Below, in pieces: positions 9,681-19,176 of a stretch of 64,000 nucleotides of DNA. The notes beneath the pieces were generated by a model that searched no databases, was not told the origin of the DNA, and saw only the letters and a list, made by a program, of their open reading frames with translations. The DNA comes from Branchinecta lynchi. Lineage: Eukaryota; Arthropoda; Branchiopoda; Anostraca; Branchinectidae. The stretch lies in the NCBI GenBank assembly GCA_023053575.1, contig JAKZAP010000006.1, positions 16,253,280-16,317,279 of the forward strand. The letters run 5' to 3'. A program made the translations under genes and the position numbers. The first letter of the stretch is position 1, and each line of letters begins with the position of its first letter.

Positions 9681-10624
9681 GAGCTGCTTCGGTTTGGGCT
9701 ACGGAACCTTTCCCCGTCATTCAGATTTCTTCCGGCTCTGTCCCAATTCCTTGATCGGAATTCTGGATCACGTCTAGTGTCTGCTTGTGATTGACTTCGG
9801 GTCGAATCCGTTGAAAGGCTGGGAAATCTGCAGTCGCGTGCGTAATGATTCGGTCCGTTGCACTTTCGACAGATGATAGTCTGTCGCTGAGCTGCATATG
9901 GAGATGGCGTCGATGGTCTGGACGGTAGGCTGTGGCTGGTTGGTCCTTGCCAACTAGATTTCGTCTTTTCTTCTCGGAAGCTGACTTTTCTGTGCGCTCC
10001 AAAAAAATCGTCCGCAGGTTTCAGGTTATTTCCATAGTCCTGGCCTGAAGCAGCGTTAATGCTCAGTTTCTGGTGCTTATTTACCAGATCCTCAATCATC
10101 ATTTCATTCTGAATCAACTCGACTGCTTGCTGCACTGTTCGTGTCTGTCGGGCCAAGATGAGTCGCAACAACCTAGTCGGTAACCCATTTTTAAATGCCT
10201 CAAAAATGGCTGCGTCTAGAGTTGCACACGGAGTCGCTCCTAATTTAATGCTGACAGATTTTCTTATCAAATCTGCATATTCCCGTACTGACATATTCGG
10301 TTGCAGCGTAATTACATCGTACTTCATCCGATTACTCGTGCTTGTTTCTTTGAATCTCTCTCGGAACGCGTGAGCAAGGTCAGGAATAGTTGCAATGTTG
10401 CCATCCTGAGTAATCATAGTCAGAAAATCGAGTGCTGATCCGGTCAATCTGAAGCTAAGCATGGCTGAAAACGAAGGTAGGTCCATGCCTGGGACGAACT
10501 GGGAAAACGCAGTAATCTTACTGGCAAATTCGTCAACATCAGTATTCCCAGAGTACTGCGGTATCATCTGACATAATTCAGCTCTCTGTGATACGAGCTG
10601 CTGCAGCTGTAGGTTTTGTACCAT
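9671..10624 (-). CDS. gag: Gag, capsid and nucleocapsid part
   Basis: 317 residues starting at an ATG two codons after an in-frame TAG. Residues about 20-170 are the helical gag domain found in Ty3/gypsy elements (FRLTGSALDFL..., ...MSVREYADLIRK). Near residues 252-265 is a zinc knuckle CRKCNGPNHYARDC (C-x2-C-x4-H-x4-C) for RNA binding, set in a Ser/Arg-rich tail. The product assembles the virus-like particle and packages RNA. It is read either from this ATG or as part of a longer Gag if the TAG at 10628-10630 is suppressed. Its 3' end overlaps the pol frame at the frameshift site. Confidence 0.88.
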   Translation of the reverse strand: MVQNLQLQQLVSQRAELCQMIPQYSGNTDVDEFASKITAFSQFVPGMDLPSFSAMLSFRLTGSALDFLTMITQDGNIATIPDLAHAFRERFKETSTSNRMKYDVITLQPNMSVREYADLIRKSVSIKLGATPCATLDAAIFEAFKNGLPTRLLRLILARQTRTVQQAVELIQNEMMIEDLVNKHQKLSINAASGQDYGNNLKPADDFFGAHRKVSFREEKTKSSWQGPTSHSLPSRPSTPSPYAAQRQTIICRKCNGPNHYARDCRFPSLSTDSTRSQSQADTRRDPEFRSRNWDRAGRNLNDGERFRSPNRSSSLN

Positions 10625-10630
10625 TTGCGA

Positions 10631-11035
10631 CTACTGCCATACGTTTGAAGGAGGTTGGATGCTTTGGGTGGCAGACTGGGAGGTCATCGTTGGCTGAGCT
10701 CCGACAGATGGTTGAGTATGCACCGGTGTTGAATTTACCACAACGTTTGGATCGGTAGGAACAGCTTGTGTTCCATGCATCGGAACGTACGATGGAAAGC
10801 TTAAACCGGTCGAGGACGTTGCTGGAACAGGAGTGATTGCAGGTGGTAGCTGTGAACTTCCGTTTGTCGATAGCTGCGCTGATACTGGTGAACTCGGCTG
10901 ACGGACCGATGTAGCCGCTTGTTGCTGAAGATCCGCCTCGACGTTTTGGTCTTGAACCACGTTATCATAGACAACGTTGGTATCCCTTGGAGGAGTTAGC
11001 GATCCGAATACACCGTTATCACCTAATTCATTCAT
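10631..11035 (-). CDS. N-terminal Gag extension, low-complexity, ending in an in-frame TAG
   Basis: 134 residues rich in Pro, Gln, Ser, Thr and Val, without cysteines or a recognisable fold. It is in exactly the same frame as the downstream gag ORF. The codons run CAG-TAG-TCG-CAA-ATG, so one TAG (10628-10630) separates the two. Either this is the authentic N-terminus of Gag with a recent CAG-to-TAG change, or the TAG is leaky, or the first ORF is a separate small protein. Low-complexity N-termini are common in gypsy Gag proteins. I favour a broken or suppressible single Gag. Confidence 0.6.
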   Translation of the reverse strand: MNELGDNGVFGSLTPPRDTNVVYDNVVQDQNVEADLQQQAATSVRQPSSPVSAQLSTNGSSQLPPAITPVPATSSTGLSFPSYVPMHGTQAVPTDPNVVVNSTPVHTQPSVGAQPTMTSQSATQSIQPPSNVWQ

Positions 11036-11620
11036 TTCCCTTTATCCGAACAAAAAACACTGCCACCAATTATACTGAAGTTGTTTCGCTATTGAAGCTG
11101 ATTAAGTTACTAAATCTGTTTAACTTACTGAAGCTAGTTTTACTGAAGCTGTTTCGCTTCTTTAGCAAGGTATACGGTTAGCGTTACCTATACCGAGACT
11201 GACCTGGTAGCGTGGTCTGGCTTAGTCTCAAAGGGGCGCGGTATGTTCGATTGTTCGGATGCAGGAATATAAATAAATCAGGTTTAATCTGTATAGTGCA
11301 ATAAGAACAACAATACAAATTAACAGGGAGGAGCACTGGGAAAGAGGGAACTTATGGGAACCAGGAGAGGAGCTCTAACCTAAATAAATCCCGATTCAAG
11401 TAATTTACAAGAAAACAGGTGAGGCTAAGAACTTGGGAAATCTTCCCACTGTTCTTAGTTGATGAGTGATGCCTGATTCAAGTAATAAACAAGAAAACAG
11501 GTGAGGCTAGGAACTTGGGAAATCTTCCCACTGTTCTTAGTTGATGAGTGATGCCTGATTCAAGTAATAAACAAGAAAACAGGTGAGGCTAAGAACTTGG
11601 GAAATGTTCCCACTGTTCTT
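11036..11620 (-). other. 5' leader of the provirus with 82-bp tandem repeats
   Basis: This non-coding stretch lies between the 5' LTR and gag. The distal part (11393-11632) is three copies of an 82-bp unit (starts 11393, 11475, 11557). The last copy runs into the LTR, and each unit repeats the LTR-end motif AGTTGATG. No TGG-starting stretch beside the LTR looks like a standard tRNA primer-binding site. Nearer gag are short imperfect repeats of 'actgaagctgttt' around 11075-11160. The leader probably holds packaging and translation-control sequences. Confidence 0.7.
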
Positions 11621-11914
11621 AGTTGATGATTGACTCCTGCGGCTCCTTTCTCGCCCGTCCTCACATTTACTGTCCACGGCACTACCTAGTAACTACTCCA
11701 ATTCAGTGTTACTCGCTACGCTTTCCACCGACGACTCTCTGAATAATCCTCACTTTATTCCGCAAGAAACATTTATTTTATTAGCACCGCACGTACGCTT
11801 GGATCGAGATATTAGAAACCGCACAATCTAAAGGTGCTAAATTGGGAAGAAACACGGAGACAATTAAGCGGAAGAAACATAGGAATGTTATCTGGAGGGG
11901 GAGGGTGCATCACT
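11621..11914 (-). repeat. 5' LTR of the env-bearing provirus
   Basis: Partner of 675-968 with a single difference. It would carry the promoter and the transcript start on the minus strand. No unambiguous TATA box was assigned. Confidence 0.9.
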
Positions 11915-11919
11915 ATAGT

Positions 11920-12060
11920 TGTGTATATATTTTAACACTGATCGCTAATCCTCTTCTCTCTCTATTATTTTATATTTTCTTTTTCATTTACTCCGTTCTT
12001 CTTTAGTTTGATCGTAACGATTTATAAAGAATATTCATATATGGAATAGATTTGAGGGTA
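11920..12060 (+). repeat. Possible LINE 3' UTR remnant beside the provirus
   Basis: The T/C-rich stretch, the TTTACTCCG motif near 11986 and the following A/T-rich segment resemble the 3' UTR seen at 561-660 on the other side of the provirus. The match is by eye and imperfect. The provirus may have inserted into or between LINE copies. Confidence 0.35.
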
Positions 12061-12064
12061 AATA

Positions 12065-12228
12065 CGTCAAAAATGTATTCGAGAATCCCCAAATGTATTC
12101 GAGAATCCCTAAATGTCTTCGAGGAATCGGTGTTTGTATTCGAGAATCGACGAACTGTTTTCCAGATTGCTTTAGGTCGATCTTTTCTCGAATACATTTC
12201 GGGGATTCTCGAATACATTTTCGACGTA
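12065..12228. repeat. Short foldback of ATGTATTCGAGAATC repeats
   Basis: The motif ATGTATTCGAGAATC occurs three or four times in direct orientation at 12068-12155. Its complement GATTCTCGAATACAT appears at the far end, so the stretch can form a hairpin. The overlapping ORFs in this stretch are a by-product of the repeats. Confidence 0.6.
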
Positions 12229-12229
12229 A

Positions 12230-13160
12230 TAATCTCAGATCAGTTCCATATACATACAATATTCAAAATGTATGAAATAATGAACAAGACCGGTAGACAT
12301 CCCTTAGTCCGATCGCCTACTTTGCATAAACCTTTTCCAACTGAGCGCTCCTAGCGGATTAAAGTTTGGTTAGGACGAGTTGACACATAAACTCGCCACC
12401 AAAACAAGGCTGGGAACTCAAGAATATTGTAGAAAAGCTAATTAAAAGAAAATTACGGTAAGCTTTTTAATAGACACGAACAAGCAGCAGGTTTAATGCA
12501 CAAGATGTGCAGAAAGAGATGTCTACAGATCGAGCCCATTGGTTCTTCATTATGAATGCATGTATGTAATGCTGTATGTATATGCTCATTTCGCTGGTGT
12601 CGAGCACCTCATTTTACCACAAGTTAGTGTCGGAAAAAGGAGTGCTGCACTTACCAACTTTTTTCGCTGAGACTAGTGTAGCAGACAAGGTGGCGCGGCG
12701 TCGATAATAGGGCTCGTCTAAGCCGGGCAGTGGATTCTTCAAACGATACGCTATCTGGAAATATTCGAAATACTGTATAATAGGAGTGTCAGAATAGACG
12801 TCACTTCGCCCGCAGTTTAGACGAACGAAAATTCTGATTGATTGCTTGCCTGAACAGTTTCTGTTTATCCCGTTGTGCAGATATGGCACAGACTTAAAGT
12901 GACGATCTCCTGCTTCGGCATCCCTAGCAAAAAACCTAGTCCATGGTCGGGCTAAGCGAACCCGGCACTTTCTACATTTTTCCACAGATTTCTCCGAGTA
13001 CCTTTTTCACAACTGGGTCTTTCCTGGATACTTTAGTCTAGCCACACCACTGATCCTACTTTTCACAGTGGAGGCCCTTCACAGTGAGCTAGCGTTAGCG
13101 CGACAAAACCTGCAGTGACTCAAAACCCCGACATAATATTAATATATACGAAACAGTACA
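12230..13160. other. Unassigned intergenic DNA
   Basis: No supported gene. A 123-codon minus-strand ORF at 12614-12985 has no recognisable domain. A GTAAGT follows it near 12650, so an unrelated exon cannot be excluded. The rest is A/T-rich without clear structure. Confidence 0.4.
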
Positions 13161-13179
13161 TATAGCCAGTGGCTAAACT

Positions 13180-14060
13180 AGGGGGGGGGGGGGCGTCGGG
13201 GGCCAGGAAAATTGGGGGGGCCAGCACCGACAGTATTGTTACAATTCCGTTACTGGTACCAAAAAAGCTTGATGATAAATCTGAAAACTTCTTGTCGGTA
13301 AAGGATCTGGAATTTTTTTGTCGGGTAATGAGCAGTGTTTGTCGGTGCTGAGTGTTTCCTTGCTTCGTCTGATGGTCTTATTTTAGTAAACTACGCGAAC
13401 TACCCACATTTAAGCAATCCTGTTGCTCTCAGATGATTAGGATAAGTCTTCTCAGTGAATAAGCAGCAGCGACAAAAACGTTTCTCGTTCCGTTCCTAGA
13501 ACTGATAAAAGCTATGTCGGGAAAGTCGATGATCTGAAAAGCTTCATCGGCAAATTAAGATCCCTCATTGCGTTTAGTGATGACTTTCTGATGCGGTCAC
13601 CAGAAAAGTCTGATGCCCCCCCCCCCCCTGGATAAGGCCTTGTGCTGTCGGATACGAATCTTGTTTTTCGTTCCGTCAACCAAGCCGATGATCAGCAAAA
13701 GCCTTGAAGGCATATCAAAATCCTTCTTTCGTTTGTTTTTAACTTCTGCAGTAACCAGGGAACATCTTGTCGGTAAATAGGACACTTTTTTTCCTCCGTT
13801 TCCTTCTGGAATCGACAAAAATCTAGTCGGTATATCCAGTAATCGTAAAATCGGTAAATTGTCTTGGATAAAAGTGACGGCAAACCCTTTCTCGTTCTGT
13901 TCCGTTCCCTGTTGGTAAATCGAACACTTTGGCAGACTTGTTTTTACTTGAGTCATTTGTCTGTTTGCACCGGTTGCCTTTTTTTTCGGTAAATTGGGAT
14001 TTGGGATCTTTTTTCGTTTCTTGGCCTTGTCGGTGTGGTAAATAAGTTCATTAACCAATC
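13180..14060. repeat. Degenerate tandem repeats with TCGGTAAA motifs and G/C runs
   Basis: The motif 'tcggtaaa(t/g)' or its variants recur every 80-130 bases, with intervening phrases such as 'ttctcgttccgttcc' repeated. A run of G at 13183-13193 and of C at 13617-13626 interrupts it. The 153-codon minus ORF inside is built from the repeat and I do not call it a gene. Confidence 0.5.
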
Positions 14061-15012
14061 AATTCAGGAAATAGTCCACTTTACCCAGTGACTTATGGCT
14101 TCCAAATTCCCATCTACTGCAAATCAACTTTGTACCATCAAAGTATTATCCCAATCGCAAGCCCGTGCGGTCCCTAGGCGTTTCATAACCCCCCCCTCCC
14201 CCCTACAAAAATACCCACCTAGAAGAGGTCTGAACGCATAATGGCAAATTCACAGCATCTGGCTCCTCTCACACATCAAGTATCACTCGAATCGGAGCAC
14301 TTCCGAAAAACGTCCGATAACCCCCGTCCCCAAGCCCCATCCTTACCCCATCGATGTCGGATCCGGTTCGGGTCTTGAACTATATTTCTAGGGCCGAAGA
14401 ATTGTGTACCTCCCAAGTACGTCCCAATCACTCCATTCGTTCGATCCCTACTCGTGTCACAAATTTCGGGACCCCCCTGCCACTCCCCCGACCGTTGTTG
14501 TGTGCAGATAAATGGCACGTCTCGGGCAAGTTTCACTCTATCTGGAGCACTTTATGCGGCCTGTGAATTTAGTATCCTCCGATTTTCAAAACAATCACTC
14601 GATCCGTTTGGTTTGATGATGCATGTCAGAAAACTTCCGTAACCCCTTCAAACTCAACTCCCCGCATCGCTGTCGTGCTTCGTGCATATAAGTCGTATAT
14701 TTGGGGCTTTCGCTTCTACCAGTCATTTACTTTCAGTGACAACCGGACTGCACTTTCACAATTTACGCAAGTAACAGGATAACGGATTCCTCCACCCCAT
14801 CCCACACGGATGGTCGGATAGGCAAGTTTTTTAGAGTATTTGGTCGGTATCATTGGTACGCCTCACAAGTTTTATCGTCCTACGTATGTGCTAGTCCTAG
14901 CTTACGACCTAGAAAAATTTAGGCAGACCAACAAGAATAAAAGACCGACACTTATAGCCAAAGATTACAGACTAAAAAAAGGTCGCTAAACTGGCAAGTT
15001 AAAAAGACAGCC
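14060..15012. other. Intergenic DNA with C-run rich diverged repeats
   Basis: 14160-14640 contains poly-C runs and phrases such as 'aagtttcactc' and 'gatccg' that resemble repeat family A (see 16060-17830). No gene is supported. SMG9 3' UTR and polyadenylation should lie just below 15013 on the minus strand, but I found no convincing AATAAA. Confidence 0.4.
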
Positions 15013-15121
15013 TCAAAAATCTTTAAGTAGTGCAGAACTTCTAGTGCAGTGTCTATCACAGCTTTTCTGGTTAGCTAGGCTATTGACTGCATCGTATATT
15101 CTTGGTCCCATGTGGTAATCA
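15013..15121 (-). CDS. SMG9: SMG9 probable terminal exon
   Basis: A pyrimidine-rich acceptor (ttcttttcatcag, minus strand) opens a 109-base exon ending in TGA at 15013-15015. The frame beginning with a split codon reads DYHMGPRIYDAV, then a stretch containing RSSALLKDF and the stop. The family C-terminus has a His...Arg-Ile-x-Asp pattern followed by a Ser/Leu-rich end, and the match is short but in order. The exon lies downstream of the better supported exons on the same strand. Its incoming phase needs two bases from the previous exon, which I could not place with confidence. It could be a chance ORF. Confidence 0.5.
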
Positions 15122-15699
15122 CTGATGAAAAGAAATGTATGCCAAATTCAAACATCTTCATTACAAAAAAAAATCTCAACCGATATATCACAACTGATCA
15201 TTTCAACGGTTCTATGATGCATTCCGGTGGGTTTGCCCCCCCCCCCCCCCACACACACACACATGTACATGGGCTAGTTTCGCTACTGCATATAGCAGAT
15301 GCAATGATATATACAGTATTTATCTATACACACCACAGTAGTTACTTATTAACACCACACAAATTAATTTGCCGCTTTAATTCATACAAGATATGAACTA
15401 GCTATTTCAAGTTTGTCCTAACGGTAAGTCCGAGCTCTTGCGCGTGCTAAAGAATCGATGCACCCAAAGCTCAACTCGGACTATACGCGAGCGGAAAGGT
15501 CTTGCGTTCTCGACGAGACGGCTGCTTAACTCCGTCGTAATCGTTCAGATGGAGACTGGAACCCCTGATCCGTCACCTCAGCTATCGGCCAAAATGACTT
15601 ACCCAGTGGCGGGCTTCTAAGGGCAGATATAGCAGGAAATTACACCAGGAGGCTGAAGCCCAATCTAGCAATAACGTCGGGAAAAAAGAAGAAGATTAC
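15122..15699 (-). other. SMG9 intron(s) with one or more unplaced exons
   Basis: The protein needs about 40-60 residues between the flanking exons. A candidate exon has acceptor ...gggcttcag near 15652 and a strong donor TGG|GTAAGT near 15601. It continues the frame of the previous exon (ASWCNFLLYLPLEARHW), but its homology is weak and its end phase does not fit the terminal exon. A run of C followed by CA repeats sits at 15238-15262. Confidence 0.35.
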
Positions 15700-15829
15700 C
15701 GTTTTGTTCGTCCTGGTCTCCAAGAAAGCAGAGATTCGCCATGTTGCCTAACTGAGGGCTGTCTGACAGATTTGAAATCCCTGATTCTGTTTTCAGATTT
15801 GACTTTGAGAATATCCGTTTTAGCGCCTC
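15700..15829 (-). CDS. SMG9: SMG9 exon encoding the late G-domain segment
   Basis: Acceptor ttcttcttttag and donor G|GTAATC bound 130 bases on the minus strand. The incoming phase (0) matches the donor of the exon at 19029-19176. The translation begins EALKRIFSKSNLK and contains NMANLCFLGDQDE. Family members show the same layout after the 'PHLVF' strand: a helix, a serine-rich linker, then an NLFL-type strand followed by acidic residues. It ends one base into a codon. Confidence 0.6.
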
Positions 15830-16059
15830 CTAAAAGAAGAAAAAAAAATCTATTCTGAAGCCATGACCGCTTGTTACTTCATCCTCTGTGATTTACCATC
15901 GTCATTGCAAAAGCCTGACACAGACCGACTGTTATGCGCATCCACAATATTTTCAGGACCCATGCCATACTTCAGCATGAAGACTAGTTCCCACGTTCCC
16001 TATCACTAGGAATTCACAGGAGGCTAATTTTGAAATATATGGCATTTGCCTTCCGGCCA

Positions 16060-17830
16060 AGTGCGATATACCTATCACTTTTCCGTCGGTCTGTCGGTCA
16101 GTCCGGTGAGTTAGGGTACTTTCAGATGGGCTACGACGATGAAAATTGGCAGGCATATTAGGGACCCGACCAAAATAATTTGAAAATAGTCATTTGCCCG
16201 ATCCGACCGTCGTGTGGGGGGGAGGGGCATGAATACTAGTTCCCACGTTCCCAATCACTAGGAGTTCAAAGGAGACTAATTTCAAAAATTAGTTATTATG
16301 TCTCTTGCATTCCGGTCAAATTCGATATACCGATCACTTTTCCGTCGGTCTGTCGGTCAGTCCGGTGAGTTAGGGTACTTCCAGATGGGCTAGGACGATG
16401 AAACTTGGCAGGCATATTAGGGACCCGACCAAACTAATTTGGAAATAGTCATTTGCCCGATCCGACCATCGGGGGGGGGGGGGGAGCCGGAATTTAGTGG
16501 CATGTATAACATTCGAACGGGTAATCGGATCTTAATGAAACTTGATATTTCGAAAGATATCTTATCTCTCATGTCCTATTTCACGTCCAGACCGGACCCG
16601 GTGAATGTGGAGGGAGTCGGAGGGGAGGGGGGGGGGACAAATTCATATCACGCTTAGAGTGGAGCGATCGGGATGAAACTTCGTGGGCGGAAGGAGCACA
16701 AGACCTAGGTACATTATTAACAGAACTGCACCGGATTTGGGCACTGTTAAGATACTTCTAGGTGGGCTGGGACGATGAAACTTGGCAGGCATGTCATGGA
16801 CCCAACCAGATTGATTTGAAAATAGTCAGTTCCGCTATTTGAACATCGTAGGAGGAGTGAAACTTGGTATTTGGAAAGACTCATGTCTCAGATATCCCAT
16901 ACCGAGTCGGGACCGGCTGCGATAAACATGGAGGGGTGGGGTGGGGTGGGGTGGGGTGGGGTGGGGTGGGGTGGGGTGGGGTGGGGGGAGAACCGGAAAT
17001 CGTGTGACATACTCAGAGTGGGGCAATCGGGATTAAACTTGGTGGGAAGAATGAGCACAAGCCGTAGATACATCAGTGACAGAACCGGACCGGATTCAAG
17101 CACCGGGGCGGAGTTGGAGGCGGGGGGCAGAATTCCGGTAATCGGGGTCAGCTAGGACGATGAAACCTCGCTGAAACATTACAGCTTGACAAGGTTGGAT
17201 TAGAAACTGTCACTTCCCAGATCTGACCATCCCTTAAAGTGCTGATCTTAACCGGAAAGTATAAAAAATATTGTTAAGCACAATTTACATTTTCGTGATC
17301 GCATGAGCCCCAATCATTTTTACCTAAAGGGTTTTGCTTAGAAATAAATTTCTAGCTCCCTTAAAGTGCGCATCTTAACCGAACAGTAACAAAAAATACT
17401 TTTGACCAAACGACACAGCTCATGATTCCCGAGGGCCCATGATGTTTTTGCCACAAGCGTTTTGCTTCAAATGAGTTTTTAGTACCCTGAAACTGCGCAT
17501 CTTTACCGAAAAGTGAAAAAACACTTTTGACCAAACGATATACTCGTGATCCCAGGGGACCATGATCATTTTTGCCTCAAGGGTTTTGCTTACAAGCGAA
17601 TTCCTTAAAGTACAATAAACACTATTCAGCAAAATATACATTTTCATGATCCCGATGAGCCTATCGTCATTTTCGTCTAAGGGTTTTGCTTACAGATTAA
17701 TTTCTAGCGCCCTTAAAGTGTGTATCATCACAGCCAATTGCACAAATAAAATGCTGTTTACCAAGCAATACAATTTCGTGATTCCCCATGATCCTGCTTA
17801 TCTTATCGGGTTTAACTTACAAATAATCAC
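16060..17830 (+). repeat. Dispersed repeat A, copy 1 (two kinds of tandem units)
   Basis: Units at 16060-17230 repeat the phrases 'cggtcagtccggtgag', 'gatgaaacttggcaggca' and 'gggacccgaccaaa', broken by long G runs. Units of about 120 bp at 17230-17830 repeat 'gggttttgcttac', 'cttaaagtgcgcatc' and 'cttttgaccaaac'. The same two unit types occur in inverse order and orientation at 32870-34780, so they form one composite family. ORFs in the G-rich part are repeat artefacts. The whole lies in a SMG9 intron. Confidence 0.75.
16934..16984 (+). repeat. (GGGGT)n microsatellite, potential G-quadruplex
   Basis: About ten consecutive GGGGT units on the plus strand, inside repeat A. The run can fold as stacked G-quadruplexes on the plus strand. 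On the SMG9 transcript (minus strand) it is C-rich. Confidence 0.9.
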
Positions 17831-18487
17831 GACAAACCCACAAATTCTCAAATTCCTATTTTCATCCTCTGACCCAGCCTTGCAAGGGCCATATGAGCTC
17901 CTAGCCCTTGTTAATTATTCAGCTGACAAGAAAATTAAACGTAGCTTTTTTGGTATATGACTGAGGACTTTCTTCGGTGGAAGTTGGAAGCAGACATAAA
18001 AGAAAAAAAAACACCCCTCCGCCTCGCCCTCCGCATCCCAGATGTACCTTTATTCTATATTCGCATCAAACCAATGCGGTTGCTACTCACTTACCCTGGG
18101 TTAAAGATGGACTTCAGAAGTCAAAGACGAAAATGGAAAGGCAAAGTTTTTCGTATATTTTTATTAATGATGAAGACACAGATATTGACTTAAAAAATTG
18201 TATTTCATATTAACAACATTCGCAAACTTGGTTCTATAACCAAGGTAGTCAATTTATCAAATAGAGTTCTTATCATCTGTACTTCAAATTGGAAAGAGGA
18301 AGTAGGTGGTGGATCCATTTCCAGACCGATAAGGTATTTCCAGCTTCTGGCCGAGAAAAAGATCGTCCGCCAATTGACGAAGGAAACTGGCGTGTATTTG
18401 TGTGTATGTGTATTTTTTTTTTATAGCATTTTTAGTGTCACCGAATGGTTCAGTTTGTTTAGGTATAGTTTTATTTTATGTATTGTA

Positions 18488-18910
18488 TGAATGAATGAAC
18501 TGAATGAATTTATTCCCAATAAAGCCCAAGGGCCATGGCGGGAAACATAACACAAAAACAAAAACAAATATCATATACTCCAACAACAAACCAAAAAATC
18601 AACTTCTATAAAAATAGTTCACGGTGGGCCATAGCTAGCTTCAGGAATCTACCCAGCCTTCGGTCTCGCCAAAACACTTACTTCCCATACTTGAAACCAA
18701 ATCCCTTTCCTCCCAATCCTTCCGACCAAACACTTCCTTTCTTAATTCTTTCAACTCCTCGCAATAACATATCAAACGTACCGCATCCTCTCCTTCAATA
18801 CCACACACTGGACAAAAATAAGGACCAGTACCTTTCCTATCTCTACCAATATAATTTCTCCGCATCCCCACCGGAAGAGCGTCCGCCCTAAGACTCGCCA
18901 TCCACTTCAA
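18488..18910 (-). mobile_element. 5'-truncated LINE fragment with a C-terminal zinc knuckle
   Basis: On the minus strand the ORF at 18641-18910 contains CPVCGIEGEDAVRLICYC, a C-x2-C-x(8)-x-C remnant of the knuckle found at the end of many LINE polyproteins. It also has LRADALPVG and LRKEVFG motifs, as in the larger LINE at 42107-43495. Downstream is an AATAAA-like GGGAATAAA and a tail of ATTC repeats at about 18488-18510. Upstream it breaks at a run of 18 C. It lies in SMG9 intron 5 in the same orientation as the gene. Confidence 0.7.
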
Positions 18911-19028
18911 TTCTGCCCCCCCCCCCCCCCCCCAACTTAAAATATAACTGCATTCCTCAGTTTTGAGGGAAACAAATGAAGAAATAAATGCTGGCTACGT
19001 GAGATTTGCAGATAGGTAGAATACTTAC

Positions 19029-19176
19029 CGCTATTTTATTCCGTCTTTCCTCTCGCATATCGTCCGGTGATGCTCTATTGAAGACAAAGACCAGGTGGGG
19101 GAAAGCTTCTACGTAAGGCTCATCTTGATTTGGAGGCGGGAAAGAGGGTTTGATCATCTCTGCACTCTGGATTAAC
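19029..19176 (-). CDS. SMG9: SMG9 exon (AEM-KPS to PHLVF region)
   Basis: Acceptor ...ggtatttag and donor GCG|GTAAGT bound 148 bases on the minus strand. The translation starts LIQSAEMIKPSFPPP and contains EAFPHLVFVFNRAS. SMG9 proteins have the same order: a leucine-rich helix end, AEMxKPS, a Pro/Ser linker, then the PHLVF strand followed by N-[KR]-A. The first codon (AG|G, Arg) is shared with the exon at 19983-20131, confirming phase. It ends in phase 0. This region is the core of the pseudo-GTPase-like domain through which SMG9 pairs with SMG8. Confidence 0.88.

Larger units (their letters stand above)
675..11914 (-). mobile_element. Env-bearing errantivirus-like Ty3/gypsy provirus, nearly intact
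   Basis: Two 294-bp LTRs (675-968 and 11621-11914) bracket, read on the minus strand, a leader, gag (with one in-frame TAG), pol joined by a -1 frameshift signal, env with a fusion-protein layout, and an extra ORF. The LTRs begin AGTGATG and end CATCAACT, the AGT...ACT style of insect errantiviruses rather than TG...CA. The two LTRs differ only at 778/11724, so insertion is recent. A polypurine tract precedes the 3' LTR. I find no convincing target-site duplication and no clear tRNA primer-binding site. Both flanks resemble LINE 3' ends. The order gag-pol-env on one strand marks an endogenous retrovirus of invertebrate type. Confidence 0.9.

Noticed and set aside
12614..12985. 123-codon minus-strand ORF as a SMG9 exon
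   Set aside because: None of its frames matches the SMG9 C-terminal half, and a better terminal exon with a stop lies at 15013-15121.
13597..14058. 153-codon Lys-rich minus-strand ORF as a gene
   Set aside because: Lies entirely in degenerate tandem repeats and has no domain or splice support.
15440..15600. Open frame containing ELSSRLVENARPF as the missing SMG9 exon
   Set aside because: Homology is not convincing and no pair of splice sites gives phases that fit both neighbours.
16934..16984. Internal telomere-like array
   Set aside because: GGGGT is not a metazoan telomere repeat (usually TTAGGG) and it is embedded in a dispersed repeat.
16835..17155. Overlapping ORFs rich in His/Pro/Thr and Gly/Trp
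   Set aside because: Direct translation of the GGGGT microsatellite; not genes.
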